Source: Culex pipiens pallens
Lineage: Eukaryota; Arthropoda; Insecta; Diptera; Culicidae
DNA: 64,000 bases
Assembly: GCF_016801865.2 (NCBI RefSeq)
Contig: NC_068939.1
Span: 125,706,176-125,770,175, forward strand
Direction: 5' to 3'
This document shows, one piece after another, positions 11,832 to 22,204 of this stretch. Numbering within the stretch: position 1 is the first letter of the stretch; the number at the start of each line of letters is the position of its first letter. Below the pieces are notes generated by a model. That model saw only the letters and a program-made list of their open reading frames with translations, was not told where the DNA came from and ran no database searches. A program made the position numbers and the translations under genes.

Positions 11832-12178
11832 TAGGGTGCCCAGAAAAAATGACCCCCTGCTTCAAAAGCGGAAAACGGTTTTTTGAGTTATTTTGAGCAT
11901 CTGTAAATTTTGGACGAAATCGGATGAGGTTAACCCATTGATACCCGAGCCTGCAGTCAGTGAAACAAGTTTTTTCATACAAAAAAAATTTTTTTTTTTC
12001 GCTAATATCTTTCCAGTGTCGAGTTTTACAGCTTTGGTATGTTCTACAAAGTTTTAGAGCATTAAATTTCCAATTTCCAAATCCACTTTTGTGAACATTT
12101 GGAGGGATCCAGAGTCCTAAAATAGCCCAAGGAACAATATTTAGCTTGGGAGCGTGGTTTTGAAAAAAGGGCACCCTA
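11832..12178. mobile_element. hAT-type MITE, 8-bp target duplication
   Basis: Ends TAGGGTGCCC and GGGCACCCTA are perfect inverted repeats. CTGTGCAT flanks both sides (11824-11831 and 12179-12186). The duplication can be read as 10 bp (ACTGTGCATT) if the terminal T and A are counted as host. An 8-bp duplication with TAGGG ends fits the hAT superfamily. Length is 347 bp; the 121-codon ORF on the minus strand spanning it is not a transposase. Confidence 0.75.
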
Positions 12179-12245
12179 CTGTGCATTGATAGGTCTAAAT
12201 TTTTTTTAATTTCAAGAAAACAATAATGAAAATGTTATAAATAAT

Positions 12246-12323
12246 TCTAGATTAAATTTTCAAAACAACCTATCCCTCATGGGTTTCCTATGCAGATAGG
12301 ACCTTTTGAAAATTTAATCGAGA
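12246..12323. repeat. Short hairpin repeat around CATGGGTTTCCTATG
   Basis: GATTAAATTTTCAAAA pairs with TTTTGAAAATTTAATC, and inside it CCTATC pairs with GATAGG around the loop TCATGGGTTTCCTATG. A diverged second copy with the same loop is at 26466-26545. It looks like a tiny foldback repeat; a small-RNA hairpin is possible but untested. Confidence 0.6.
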
Positions 12324-12382
12324 ATTCTTGTTAAAAACACAATAAAGCAAATGTTAAGTTTCAGGTATTCCTAACTGCAAAC

Positions 12383-13807
12383 GACTCAGTCGCCAGCCAG
12401 CGACAAGTTAAGACGTGTTTTGCTCATGTTGTCATCTCGCGTGCTTGGAAGTTTTTGACAGATGGAGGTGGAGGAATCCTCCGAGGAGGAAGATTTTCGT
12501 CCCGTCCGCGGGAATCGGAAGCGGAAGAAGTCCAGCGAGGTCACTGGAATCGGCATCGAAGGAGAAAAAGTTGAGAAGACCCCGCTCAACAACAACAAGT
12601 TCAGCCCGCTAGCGGATAACAAATACAACAACAATGCCAGCCCAGCAAGAGGAGGGGACGCCCCGGCGGTTCCACCACCCGGCCAGTCGGCAGGTAAACA
12701 AAAGCAACCACCTTTGGTGGTGAAGAACGCCACGGATTTTTACAAGCTCGTGGCGATAGTGGAAAGTTGTAAATTAGGTTTCAATCCGATTTACAAACTA
12801 ACCCGATTTGGAACCAAGGTGACCTGCTTCTCTGTCAAAGATTTTGACAAGTTGCAAGAGGAAGAAAGTGGAATTCTACACCACGAACGGCGGAGCGAAC
12901 GAAATCATCGGGTGGTTCTTCGTGGTTTTCCTGATGAACTGAAACCGGACGAGGTCAAGTACCTTCTGAAGAGGGATCTCAAGCTGGACGCGCTGGAGGT
13001 GCATATCATCAAGCGGAAGGAAAAGTCCACCGTGGACGAAACTCCGTACATTGTGGTCTTCCCCAAGGGATACACCAATCTGAAGAAGCTCTCTGCAATG
13101 AAAGTTGTGGCAAGCACTATCATCCGGTGGGAGGCCTACCGGAACAAGCGGCCGAACGTGACCCAGTGCAGGAACTGCTTGCAGCTGGGTCATGGAACCA
13201 GGAACTGTCACCTGAAAGGGAGGTGCAACAACTGTGGGGGTCCCCACAAGACGGACGAGTGCAAAGTCCAAGAAGCCGAGCCGAAGCGGTGTGCCAACTG
13301 CTCTGGAGCCCACGAAGCCACGGACCGCAGCTGCCCTAAGCGTGCGGACTTCATCCGGAGGCGCCAGCAGGCGTCGAAACCAAAACCGCTGGCAAGGAAG
13401 GCGGAAAAGCAGAGTTCAGCAGTTCCAGCGTTCACGCCAGCGGAGTTCCCTCCGTTGCCGGTTGAAGTCCCGGACGGAAAATCGAAGGATCGCCCTCGCC
13501 CCGCAGGAAGAAGCCAAGGAAGCAGTGGCTCCCGAGACGGTGGAGCCACGAAAGAGGAAGCCGGGGAGGTGCTCTACAGTTCTGCTGAGCTGTGGGGCAT
13601 TTTCTCCGAGTACATCGGCAGATTCAAAACCTGCAAGACCCGCTTGGACCAAGTAACCCTCGTCAGTTACATGATCTCCAAGTATGGAGTGTAATGAGTT
13701 TTTTTTTATTTATTTTTTTTTTATATTTTGATTGTAAACTGATCCTCGGTCCTAACCTGGTCGTAGCACCTTAAAGGACCTAATAAAAATAAGTTATGAA
13801 AAAAAAA
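12383..13807 (+). mobile_element. Gag-only (ORF2-less) Jockey-like non-LTR retrotransposon
   Basis: Perfect 14-bp target duplication TCCTAACTGCAAAC at 12369-12382 and 13808-13821. The inserted 1,425 bp has an 80-bp 5' UTR, one ORF (12462-13694), a short T-rich 3' UTR, an AATAAA at 13782-13787 and a 3' A run abutting the right duplication. There is no endonuclease/reverse transcriptase ORF between the gag stop and the poly(A), and no room for one. The gag ORF is open throughout and the duplication is unmutated, so the insertion is young and was made by reverse transcriptase supplied in trans. Comparable arrangements are Drosophila HeT-A (Gag only) and mammalian half-LINEs. Internal deletion of a longer Jockey element after insertion is unlikely, because the 3' end and tail are intact. 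Confidence 0.85.
12462..13694 (+). CDS. ORF1/Gag-like zinc-knuckle protein of a non-LTR retrotransposon
   Basis: 410 residues, ATG to TAA. Residues 1-85 are acidic/basic, Asn- and Pro-rich and probably disordered. Residues about 90-225 form the conserved block seen before the knuckles in Jockey-type ORF1 proteins (VVLRGFP at 151-157, then an RRM-like alternation; PRE_C2HC-like). Three zinc knuckles follow: C236-C239-H244-C249 (CX2CX4HX4C), C255-C258-H262-C267 (CX2CX3HX4C) and C277-C280-H284-C291 (CX2CX3HX6C). Residues 300-365 are basic and Pro/Ser-rich, and 370-410 form a terminal helical segment (LYSSAELWGIFSEYI). Such proteins bind the element RNA in ribonucleoprotein particles. The start at 12462 is the first in-frame ATG and leaves an 80-bp leader. 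GC content is higher than the surroundings, as expected for a recently active element. Zinc-knuckle class is certain; the Jockey clade is inferred. Confidence 0.9.
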   Translation: MEVEESSEEEDFRPVRGNRKRKKSSEVTGIGIEGEKVEKTPLNNNKFSPLADNKYNNNASPARGGDAPAVPPPGQSAGKQKQPPLVVKNATDFYKLVAIVESCKLGFNPIYKLTRFGTKVTCFSVKDFDKLQEEESGILHHERRSERNHRVVLRGFPDELKPDEVKYLLKRDLKLDALEVHIIKRKEKSTVDETPYIVVFPKGYTNLKKLSAMKVVASTIIRWEAYRNKRPNVTQCRNCLQLGHGTRNCHLKGRCNNCGGPHKTDECKVQEAEPKRCANCSGAHEATDRSCPKRADFIRRRQQASKPKPLARKAEKQSSAVPAFTPAEFPPLPVEVPDGKSKDRPRPAGRSQGSSGSRDGGATKEEAGEVLYSSAELWGIFSEYIGRFKTCKTRLDQVTLVSYMISKYGV

Positions 13808-13821
13808 TCCTAACTGCAAAC

Positions 13822-15287
13822 ATCATTAGCCTTTTCAAAGTTTTATTCAGTCAATCCAAAGGCACCCAGAGAAGGTCAACAAAATAGTCACGCTCACGCA
13901 CAGTCGGCGACACTTTTTAATCCAAATGACCAAACTTCGTACCGTTTAATCATCTACGCAAAATGTCCACACGATCAATCCTTAAGTGGCGGCTATTGAC
14001 TATAAACTAAACGCACACTCACAGCAACAATACTAAGTCTTACTCTGACTGCGCGCGTCAAACAGAACACCTTCCAGCTCATCGTCGCCGCCGCCAAGGT
14101 CGTCTATGACTTAAACTCGACGAGACTGATGGCGGACGACCTACGCGTCACATCGCGGTTCTTATCCAAACAAATTGCAGATCATTTCTCGTGTTTTTGT
14201 GACCCAATTTCAGATATTCTGGGGGTCTTTAAGCCTCATTTTCGACGACCCGATAGTTTGGAGTGAACGTCAAGGAAGTTCTTCTTTATCTGCTTGTCAG
14301 TCACGGTCATTGCCACGATTTGAACAATCTCCGCTGGACTAAACGATTCGACTAGGCTAACATAATTGCCCTTTGTCGTAGTCACAAGAAACCCCCTTCG
14401 AGAAGGTGACTAATGGAACTCACCGGAAGTGCCAATCTACGTGTGTGGGAATGATGAACAGTTCTTTACTTTGTCGCTTAATGCAGGTGTGATTGAAAGC
14501 CAAAAGGTGCGATTTGCAAACTCAGCAATTAAATATGCAAACGTGCGCTTCTTTCAAAAAGCATTTCGATGTAGGAGAGACACCTGGCTTTTGATTTTGT
14601 AAACCTGCCGAAAAAGGTCGAGGACTTGACCTAAGAGAATCATAAAAACAGTGGATATCTTTTGGGTGTGGGAAATTGTGCGAGTTTAGGCTCAAGTCGT
14701 TTTTGATCAAATTATTTATTCAATTTCTAATTCCGAATTTCATGAGAACCGACCGGAATTTCATACCTTCTGCTCGTGACGACCAAGGACTTCTAATATT
14801 TGCATTTTCCAAAACTAACCAAAATGTCAATCCACTTACTCCATAACTTCATTAAACCGACACCAAAGTCGGTACTGCCAACCCCATCAATCCAAATCAA
14901 TTGTACCTACACTGACCGGATTCCTGCCCGCCACATGGTCACCTTGCCGTCAGTCGGTGCCCCGCGGGGGGTCAAACTGGCTCCTCCGTCTCTTTCTGGA
15001 AAGGGTGAGGTTGTCACTTGCGCGAGAGATTCGCGAAAACTGGACGACCTCCAGGTGAAACTATTTCTCTCGCCACCGTCATCGACTTCGTCGTCGCCAA
15101 CGCAGCACTGCGTGCATGCTCCAGCAAACTTCAAAACAACTTGAAGATCAGCCTGAAGATTCTCTCTGAACAACTAGCTATAACTCTGAGCAATCTTTCA
15201 ACAATCTCGGCAGATCAACAACGCGCTGGTCATCGCACGGTGTCCTCCAAACGGCCTTAGCTATTATACATGTTGAACATGACCATT
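13822..15287. other. Non-repetitive, moderately GC-rich DNA, no supported gene
   Basis: No repeat family of this window and no convincing exon. Overlapping ORFs of 80-114 codons between 14800 and 15260 on both strands show no recognisable domain. It may be intronic or regulatory. Confidence 0.4.
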
Positions 15288-15545
15288 TCAGCGGAGAAGT
15301 ACCGGCCACCTGATCGAGTTTGGGCCATTTCGTGGAATGACGCTTCACCGAATTGTTTTCATCGGGTAGGTCGATTACCAAGTCGGTGATACCTTTCATT
15401 TGGTGAGTGATCTCACTCAATTGGGATTTCAACTGAATGGGGTCATTCACCGAATGAGCCATTTCACCGAATGATCCATTTCGTCGAGATGATTATTTGA
15501 CTGAGTTGGTCATTTCACCGAATTGGCAATTTCACCGAATACTCT
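15288..15545 (+). repeat. Degenerate minisatellite of CATTTCACCGAAT-type units
   Basis: Variants of (CC/TC)ATTTCACCGAATG occur repeatedly, for example around 15328, 15344, 15449, 15464, 15508 and 15527, and often with one match every 15-25 bp. The spacing is irregular, so it looks like an old, drifting array rather than a homogeneous satellite. Confidence 0.7.
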
Positions 15546-16511
15546 GGATACAATCGCTGGTCGATGAAACGACTCATTCGACGAAACGGCCACCACCACC
15601 ACATAAACCACCCGAACTACACCGATGATAACAATAATGGCCAATCTGGTTGACGATGGCCAGCGGCGGCGTCAGTCCTCGACTGATGTGCTCTCTTCAC
15701 TTTCGTTTGTTCTGGCAAACGACCGCGGCTTTCTTTGAGAGAGCTCAGCTGTGCGCTCGCAAGTGTGGATGAGACCGAAACCGGTTTCCCCCAAAGGTCT
15801 CCGAGGTGTTGTCCGAGTGGTTGTGTTCTACTCGGCAGTGGGTCATCCCCCCGGTTTGGGCTCGGAGTTGTGGACTTTGGCGATGGGGACGGAGCACGAG
15901 AGAGAGAGAGATGGCTCGCGCCTCCATCCCGTATAGCTCACTAAAGATCACTTGGCCTTTTCAAGGTGCGATGGACACACATCGGCGGCGGTAAACGGGC
16001 CCGCTTTGAGGTGGACCTGGTCGCGTTTGTGGGTAAATAGAATCTTTGAGTTGACCAGATGGAGTGATTTTTAGCGTGATGGAAGGTGTATTGATTGTTG
16101 GTCAAATATTTCAAGTTATGTTTCGACATCAAGACATTCAGTTTAATTTGCTTTTTAATTTTATCAGTTGCAGTTTCCATACTGATACATTCGCAGTTTT
16201 TTTTTTCAGAAAAAATGTCCACAAATTCTAATCATCTCTTTGGATTTTAAACCATCCCCGATCTTTCTGCAAAATGCCATATGTGGACTTTTTTAATAAT
16301 CGCATAAGAACTGAATTTGAACCCCTAAAAAAAATCTAATCTTTTTTTTCGGGGGTGATTTTCTTTCAAGAAGGATTTTTTTAATGTAATGCAAAAAAAC
16401 GAAAAGAAATCAGAAAATAAACCCAAAAGTGTTTAAAATTCGGAAACTGTATATTAGGGTATTTGACTTTATTTTGAGCCTACTAAGCCGAGCTCACTTT
16501 TTATTTGATGT
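15546..16511. other. Non-repetitive DNA with a GA tract
   Basis: An (AG)n run at about 15897-15912 could bind GAGA-type factors. There is no supported ORF and no repeat family. The 3' half is AT-rich. Confidence 0.4.
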
Positions 16512-16524
16512 ATTCTCAAAGGCT

Positions 16525-16938
16525 CAAAGGTGGCAGTGCGTGGCCGAATGGGTACGCTGTCCGCTTTGTAAGCGGATGATTCTGGGTTCGATTCCCATCT
16601 GCTCCAACCTTCCATCGGATGAGGAAGTAAAATGTCGATCCCGGCCTTGGTTGTTAGGCCGTTAAGTCATTCCAGGTGTAGGAGTCGTCTCCATGCCATA
16701 AGTACAAACAACACACCAAACCAAGCCTACTCCGGTGGAATCGCTGGCGGCGGTTGGAATCGCAATCCAAAGGTCGTCAGTTCAAACACTAGGATGGAAG
16801 GTTCCTTGGAGTAAAAAGAGGTTTTGGGTGCTCTCCCCATTCAAGCCTTCGGACTCCTAGGTTCGAGCAGAAACTTGCAATAGAGACCACAAAAAACCCG
16901 GGGGTCGTTAATGTGGATGGTTTGAATTTTTTTGATTG
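16525..16938 (+). mobile_element. tRNA-derived SINE, possibly dimeric, 13-bp target duplication
   Basis: ATTCTCAAAGGCT flanks it (16512-16524 and 16939-16951). The head (about 16530-16605) has an A box TGGCCGAATGG, a TCCGC/GCGGA anticodon stem with TGT in the loop (Thr-like) and a perfect B box GGTTCGATTCC. The acceptor arm does not pair well, so it is not a functional tRNA gene. A second, weaker tRNA-like stretch follows at about 16738-16800 (TTGGA/TCCAA stem, AGTTCAAACAC as a poor B box), suggesting a two-unit architecture like the described Culex Twin SINEs, although those are tRNA-Arg-related and shorter. The 3' tail is T-rich (TTTTTTTGATTG). Confidence 0.8.
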
Positions 16939-16951
16939 ATTCTCAAAGGCT

Positions 16952-17673
16952 GCTTTAGGCAGCCATGCTTTTATTACATGAATAAGTTGGTTTTATAATG
17001 CTAATGCTCTTACTTAATCACATTTTTGACGAAAATACTTTATATTTCAGTACAAGCCCGAGAAACTAAAACATTTTTTGCCACTATTTTGGGGATATTG
17101 CTTCAAGCATACGGCCTTCTTTGTGCATATTTTCGGCCTACCTTCTGATTGGTTGAAATCTCGAAGCACGTGGCGAATTTTTTTGATGTACGGTTCAGCC
17201 CCAGCTCGTACAGTACAGCCGCACAAATTCGGTCGACAAACATGCTCAATCATTGTGATGTTTTAAGCCACAAATCAACATTAGAACGATTGATTTCACT
17301 TGCATTGCGTGCATAATTAGCTTGGACATGATTTTTATCATTCTTTACGAGTTTTAAACATAATAAAACATTTGTTGCGTAGCCCTACAACAAGCCCGTA
17401 ATATGCAAGAAAGACTGTAACTTGTGAAAAGCACACACACACTGTCACAATTTGTAGAAGTGTAAAGTGGACTGAATATAGAGCCATTCTCTCCGAAACG
17501 GACGGAGTAACTTAAATCAGTTATTTTATTGATTTGGTGGCAGTTTAGTGATTGTTTTTGCAACGGGATTGTGCAACCCACCAAAAAAAACATATATAAG
17601 CGGTAAGCAAAAGTGGTGAAAATTTTCGACCTAATGGGCAACTAGCGATTGGCCAAGAAAAAAGTGAAGAGTG
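16952..17673. other. AT-rich DNA without a supported gene
   Basis: Short ORFs on both strands near 17047-17641 lack any recognisable domain. No element boundary was seen. Confidence 0.4.
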
Positions 17674-19503
17674 CCAAGTAACCATCCAGCACTAAAAGAA
17701 ATCATAAATGAGCTGCTAAACAGCATTCACCAGCTAATCAGTCATAAAACAGCTAAGGTGATTACAAATTAGCTTTAAAACAACTGCTCTTGTAATAGCC
17801 GGAATAGTGCTGATTTAATGCTGCTACTAGCAACACAAAATATTTCATCAAACTGGCAACACGATTTTGTTCCGTGTAAGAGCGAAAGAGAGAGCACCAA
17901 CAAAAAAAAATCAAAAATAATGCTTACTCTCTCATCCATTAAACCAAAACAAATCGTGCGGGGAGAAAAATGCAGTCAGCTGAGAATTTTATTTAGTCAC
18001 ACCGTCTTTGATACAAAAAATATCCACAGACTGAATTTAATCTATACCCTTAATTCTACTTTTAAAGCTAAGTTTGGACATTCCGTTGGTAAATTTGACA
18101 CAGACAGAATTAAAACATTTACAACATTCATAAAAAGGGTTAAAATAACTCCTCCAGCCATCGTTCGGGATTCTAAAGAGAACATCACCTCTCCGATTTC
18201 TCTCTGGAGCTTGCGGCGGAAGCAAAGCTATTAGTGCCTGGCAGTCCGAGTTTCCGTTCACTACGTCGAATAAGAAAAGACGCCTGAGGAATGAAACCCG
18301 CAAAGAGAGCTTTTCCATCCTCAGAAATTGGAGTCTCTCCTCGTAGTGAGCCTGTCTCACTGGGTGGTTGGAGGGAAGTTTGCGGATAATCATCCTCGTT
18401 GCGGTTCTTTGCACTCTTTCGTACAAGTTTGCATCTCCAATCAGCCTGGGGGCCCAAATTTGTACGCCATACTCTAGTATGCTGCGGACTAGGGTCAAGT
18501 ACAAACACTTGATCGCTTGAAAATCCTTGAACTCCTGGGTGTTCCGAGAAATAAATCCCAATTTTGTTTAATGATTGGAAAAAAACGTTTGCAATCGAAG
18601 CCTTTTTATCATGTTGGTAAGTTTAATTTTATTAATTTTACATTCAAAACGATAACTAACTACTAGCGTTCTTCTACTACTCTTGCAGTGGCCTCTAGCA
18701 GCTGTTTCCTAACGGATACGCAGGAATAGTGGCAAATTAATGCAAATTTGGTGAAACATTTCCCGGTTGTACAGGCTAGTGATGAAAAGGGCAATTGAAG
18801 GAACCACCCCGAGGAACGGCCTCCAACTCTCCGAGATGCGGTGGTTCGGTGCGGTGAAAAAGTGAAATTAAACGGTTTACGCAGTTATGGAGGCTTGTAT
18901 TGATTGTATTGAAATTATAATAAATAATCCAGAATCCACAGATAAATGTCTTTAAAAATAAATAGAGAAAATTCCTAGTGACATGTTCGACTAAATTATG
19001 GACATATTAAGTAGAATCCATGCATTTAACTGAGCAACAACACTGTTTATGTAGCTCTGATAACAATCCTGGGAATCCATACCTCATATAGCCGTGAGGG
19101 CACGGTCTCAGGATTCATCGAATAACAACAACATCCATCCTAGCATCCGGGATCATATCGACAAAAACGCGAGTTCAAGCAAATAATTCAACTTCCCCTC
19201 TCAATCAGCTGAGTCGGCAAAGTAGTAAACAACCCAAAAATAGAATTGAGTGAAGCAGAGGAGAGTAAGAGGGAAAGGAAAACAACATTTTTGTCTCTCC
19301 AATTTTTTGACATTTTGCAGGGGTGGAGCAACAACAGTAGGGGCTCAGCTGTAAAACAGAAATATAAAGTCCAAAACTAGCTGTAAATCTGCTGCAAAAG
19401 CGCATTTGGTGCAGATGTCAAAACATTTTAGCTTTTTGTCGCAGCTGTAAATGCGCTGTTAGTGCTGAACAATGACTTTATTTCGTGCTGGATGGTTACT
19501 TGG
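17674..19503. mobile_element. CCAAGTAAC-TIR element with a nested LINE remnant
   Basis: The left end CCAAGTAACCATCCAGCAC is the exact inverse of the right end GTGCTGGATGGTTACTTGG, 1.83 kb apart. The sub-terminal parts are rich in AGCTG/CAGCT motifs (17700-17830 and 19330-19470). The ends resemble those of the elements at 26644-26858 and 55739-57349 (CCCAAGTA...). No transposase ORF was found. The interior includes a 5'-truncated reverse-transcriptase fragment (18037-18564), a younger insertion. No target duplication is readable here. Confidence 0.65.
18037..18564 (-). pseudogene. LINE reverse transcriptase, C-terminal remnant
   Basis: About 176 residues with the conserved stretch that follows the RT palm in Jockey/CR1/I-type LINEs: LYLTLVRSILEYGVQIWAP, then ERVQRTATRMI. 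The usual protein is many hundreds of residues longer (endonuclease plus full RT). A stop codon at the level of 18568-18570 and lack of RT sequence upstream mark a 5' truncation, the normal product of incomplete reverse transcription. There is no genuine ATG (the nominal start codon is TTG). The stop is at 18037, and a 3' UTR would run towards 17990 and lower. The zinc-knuckle Gag at 12462-13694 is a separate element. The clade is uncertain. Confidence 0.8.
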
Positions 19504-20407
19504 GGAGGAAAAAGTAAATTATTCTTGCCCAGAATAAAATTAAGATAATGACTACACGTATCATTATCAAGTGGCAGATTCCTGCCAGATTTGGTGAAAT
19601 GCTCAATTTCTTTGAATTAAGTTTGGTAGACTTAAAATAGGGACAAGGCCCAAAATAAGGACAAATAGCCTTAAAAAATTAAAAGTTCTATTAAAGCGTA
19701 AATTTTTAATTTACTGTTTTTCGACCTGTTAAAAAATCTTTATTTTTCAAAAATGCTTATCACCGGGACCAGATTTTGCCCTATGGCTCAAATGATATTC
19801 TTATTAATTTAAAAAATACTTTGTTTTTTTCTCCTTTAAACTAAATCTCCAAACACTTCAGGTGAATTTTTACGAAAACATTAAGATAATGAATTCGCAA
19901 GTCTGATATTTGGCACCATGAAAAAAGGGGTCTTTCCAGACATTTTGCGGGATCCGGTGAAATATTTCGTCGGGGGTTCTAGAGCGACTTTTTTTTGAAG
20001 ATTTTGTTTCGATTTTTTTTTTGTTTTCTTCAGAAAGACGATAAAAATCGGTCGGTTCATGTCCATAACCATCAAATTTCTCAAGAATATGCCTCAAGAT
20101 ACTCAAAGTTTCATATTTGACCTCCAATAAAAAGTTTTACAACCAAATTAACCAGATTTTTAGCTTTCTATGAAATCACTCCAAAATTCAAGATAGAAAC
20201 CTAAAAACGACAAAATAAAAATCATTTCTTTGTACAATTTGTCTTGAAAATATAGCTACAGATTGCCCGGATATAAATTCGAGCATAAAACACTGCAAAA
20301 CGTAGAGTAAAACCTATTCATTACCCAAAAGGTTCCCAAAATTATTTGAGTAATCCTCTTCCATATAACACTATAACATTTTAAAACATTTTCGAATCAA
20401 TCACATG
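19504..20407. other. AT-rich DNA flanking a foldback
   Basis: 19890-19960 is repeated in inverse orientation at about 21772-21832 on the other side of the CACAGTG foldback; both read as NVWK-D/E-PFF and YQTC in opposite strands. The foldback thus sits within an older inverted pair. There is no gene. Confidence 0.45.
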
Positions 20408-21752
20408 CACAGTGGTCCAGATCGCAAAATTAAGTGGAAAATGGATTTTCCGAAAAATGGTGACGTTTTGGAGCTTTAGTGTCTTCAGAAGAGTTGTTGC
20501 AAATGGAAAGGGGCAACTTTTGGTTTGGTTTAAAATTAGGGTGGTTCACGATTAGGGTGATTTTGAAAATCTAACTTTTCAGGAATATTTTTGGGAATTT
20601 TTTTGTCTTCTAGAAATATGACGGGCTTGCCAATCCAAGCAACTTTGTCGAAGACACCAAAATTTTATCTCGTAATCTACGCCTTCTATGACCAAATTTA
20701 TAGAAAGCATCTGAGCAAACCTTCAAAAATCAGTTTTTTGAACGTGGCAATTCAGGGTTAACTTTAAGAGAAAAGTGATATTGCGAGCACTTTTAGAGCT
20801 CTACAAAACAAACATTTTCATTTTTTGACATGTCAATTTGGACTTAAGGGTCAAAAGTTACAGCCATTTTAAGGTAAAAAAGATGCAAATTTAAAACTTA
20901 AATATCTCAAAATGGCGCAAGCCAAATTTTTGGTCATATTTTGGGTTTCCATGTAAAATTATCGTTTAAACCCAAAATATGACCAAACATCGATTTGTTG
21001 ACATTTTGGCTCAATTCTGAGGTCAGATTCAGATTCAGCGGGCAAAATTACATGGAAAAACATATATTTGGACAATTTTCGAATTTCGTTAGGGTGGTCC
21101 CATATGGCTTTCCCTTGAAAATTAAACTTTTTCAAATGAAGATATCTCAAGTTTAAAGAAAAACACCCCTGAGATTTTTTCAGCGTTTGTAGTGCTGGAT
21201 CTCCTCTTTCAAATGCAACCTAGTGCTTAAAATTTGGCTTGCGCCATTTTGAGATATTTAAGTTTTAAATTTGCATCTTTTTTACCTTAAAATGGCTGTA
21301 ACTTTTGACCCTTAAGTCCAAATTGACATGTCAAAAAATGAAAATGTTTGTTTTGTAGAGCTCTAAAAGTGCTCGCAATATCACTTTCCTCTAAAAGTTA
21401 ACCCTGCATTGCCACGTTAAAAAAACTGATTTTTGAAGGTTTGCTCAGATGCTTTCTATAAATTTGGTCATAGAAGGCGTAGATTACGAGATAAAATTTT
21501 GGTGTCTTCGACAAAGTTGCTTGGATTGGCCAGCCCAACAACTTTTTAGAAGACATAAAAATTCCCAAAAAATATTCCTGAAAAGTTAGATTTTCAAAAT
21601 CACCCTAATCGTGAACCACCCTAATTTTAAACCAAACCAAAAGTTGCCCCTTTCCATTTGCAACATATCTTCTGAAGACACCAAAGCTCCAAAACGTCAC
21701 CATTTTTCGGAAAATCAAGTTTCCACTTAATTTTGCGATCTGGACCACTGTG
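20408..21752. mobile_element. Foldback element with CACAGTG ends (Transib-like), copy 1
   Basis: Begins CACAGTGGTCCAGATCGC and ends with its inverse. Arms of about 520 bp (20408-20930 and 21235-21752) are near-perfect inverse copies, for example CAAAATGGCGCAAGCC at about 20911 and GGCTTGCGCCATTTTG at about 21237. The spacer of about 300 bp is unique. No transposase is readable. CACAGTG matches the terminal heptamer of Transib elements and the RAG recombination signal. In this copy the expected 5-bp duplication is not intact (ACATG against CATTG), but copy 2 at 29705-30824 has a perfect one. Confidence 0.75.
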
Positions 21753-22204
21753 CATTGTAGAAAACAGTATTTTGAACGAAATGTCTGGAAAGAGCCCTTC
21801 TTTAATGGTTCCGAATATCAGACTTGTCGATTTTTTTTATCTTTAGTTTGTTCTAAGAAACACACCGTGACTAATCTGCAATATAAAACAATTTTTTTCA
21901 TAATTACTAGACATGTAATTTTTTTAGACTTTTAATCAAATAAAAAAAACTTTCTAGACTTTCATGATATCCGAAAACAATCCGAAAAAGACTAAATATT
22001 GAATAGGAAAAATTAAAAACATTTCAAGCTGGACAAATAATCTGATTAAATCCCTTATGAAATGTAAGTCGTGATTTAAAAATTCAGTTGTAAATTTGGG
22101 GCAGAATGTGTAGCACTAAGAAATAATCATTTTTCGTAATTTAAGCCCCAAAAAACATTGCTCAAAAATGTAGAGAATTTTCGCAGGTTTTCTTTTTTTT
22201 TCAG
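21753..22204. other. AT-rich DNA, inverted partner of the left flank
   Basis: 21772-21832 is the inverse counterpart of 19890-19960. Otherwise it is low complexity with no gene. Confidence 0.4.

Noticed and set aside
12876..13313. Antisense 145-codon ORF opposite the Gag gene
   Set aside because: A shadow of the GC-rich gag ORF; the plus-strand frame has three zinc knuckles and the full length.
16530..16605. Thr-like tRNA gene
   Set aside because: The acceptor arm does not pair, and a SINE body, T-rich tail and 13-bp target duplication follow, so it is a SINE head.
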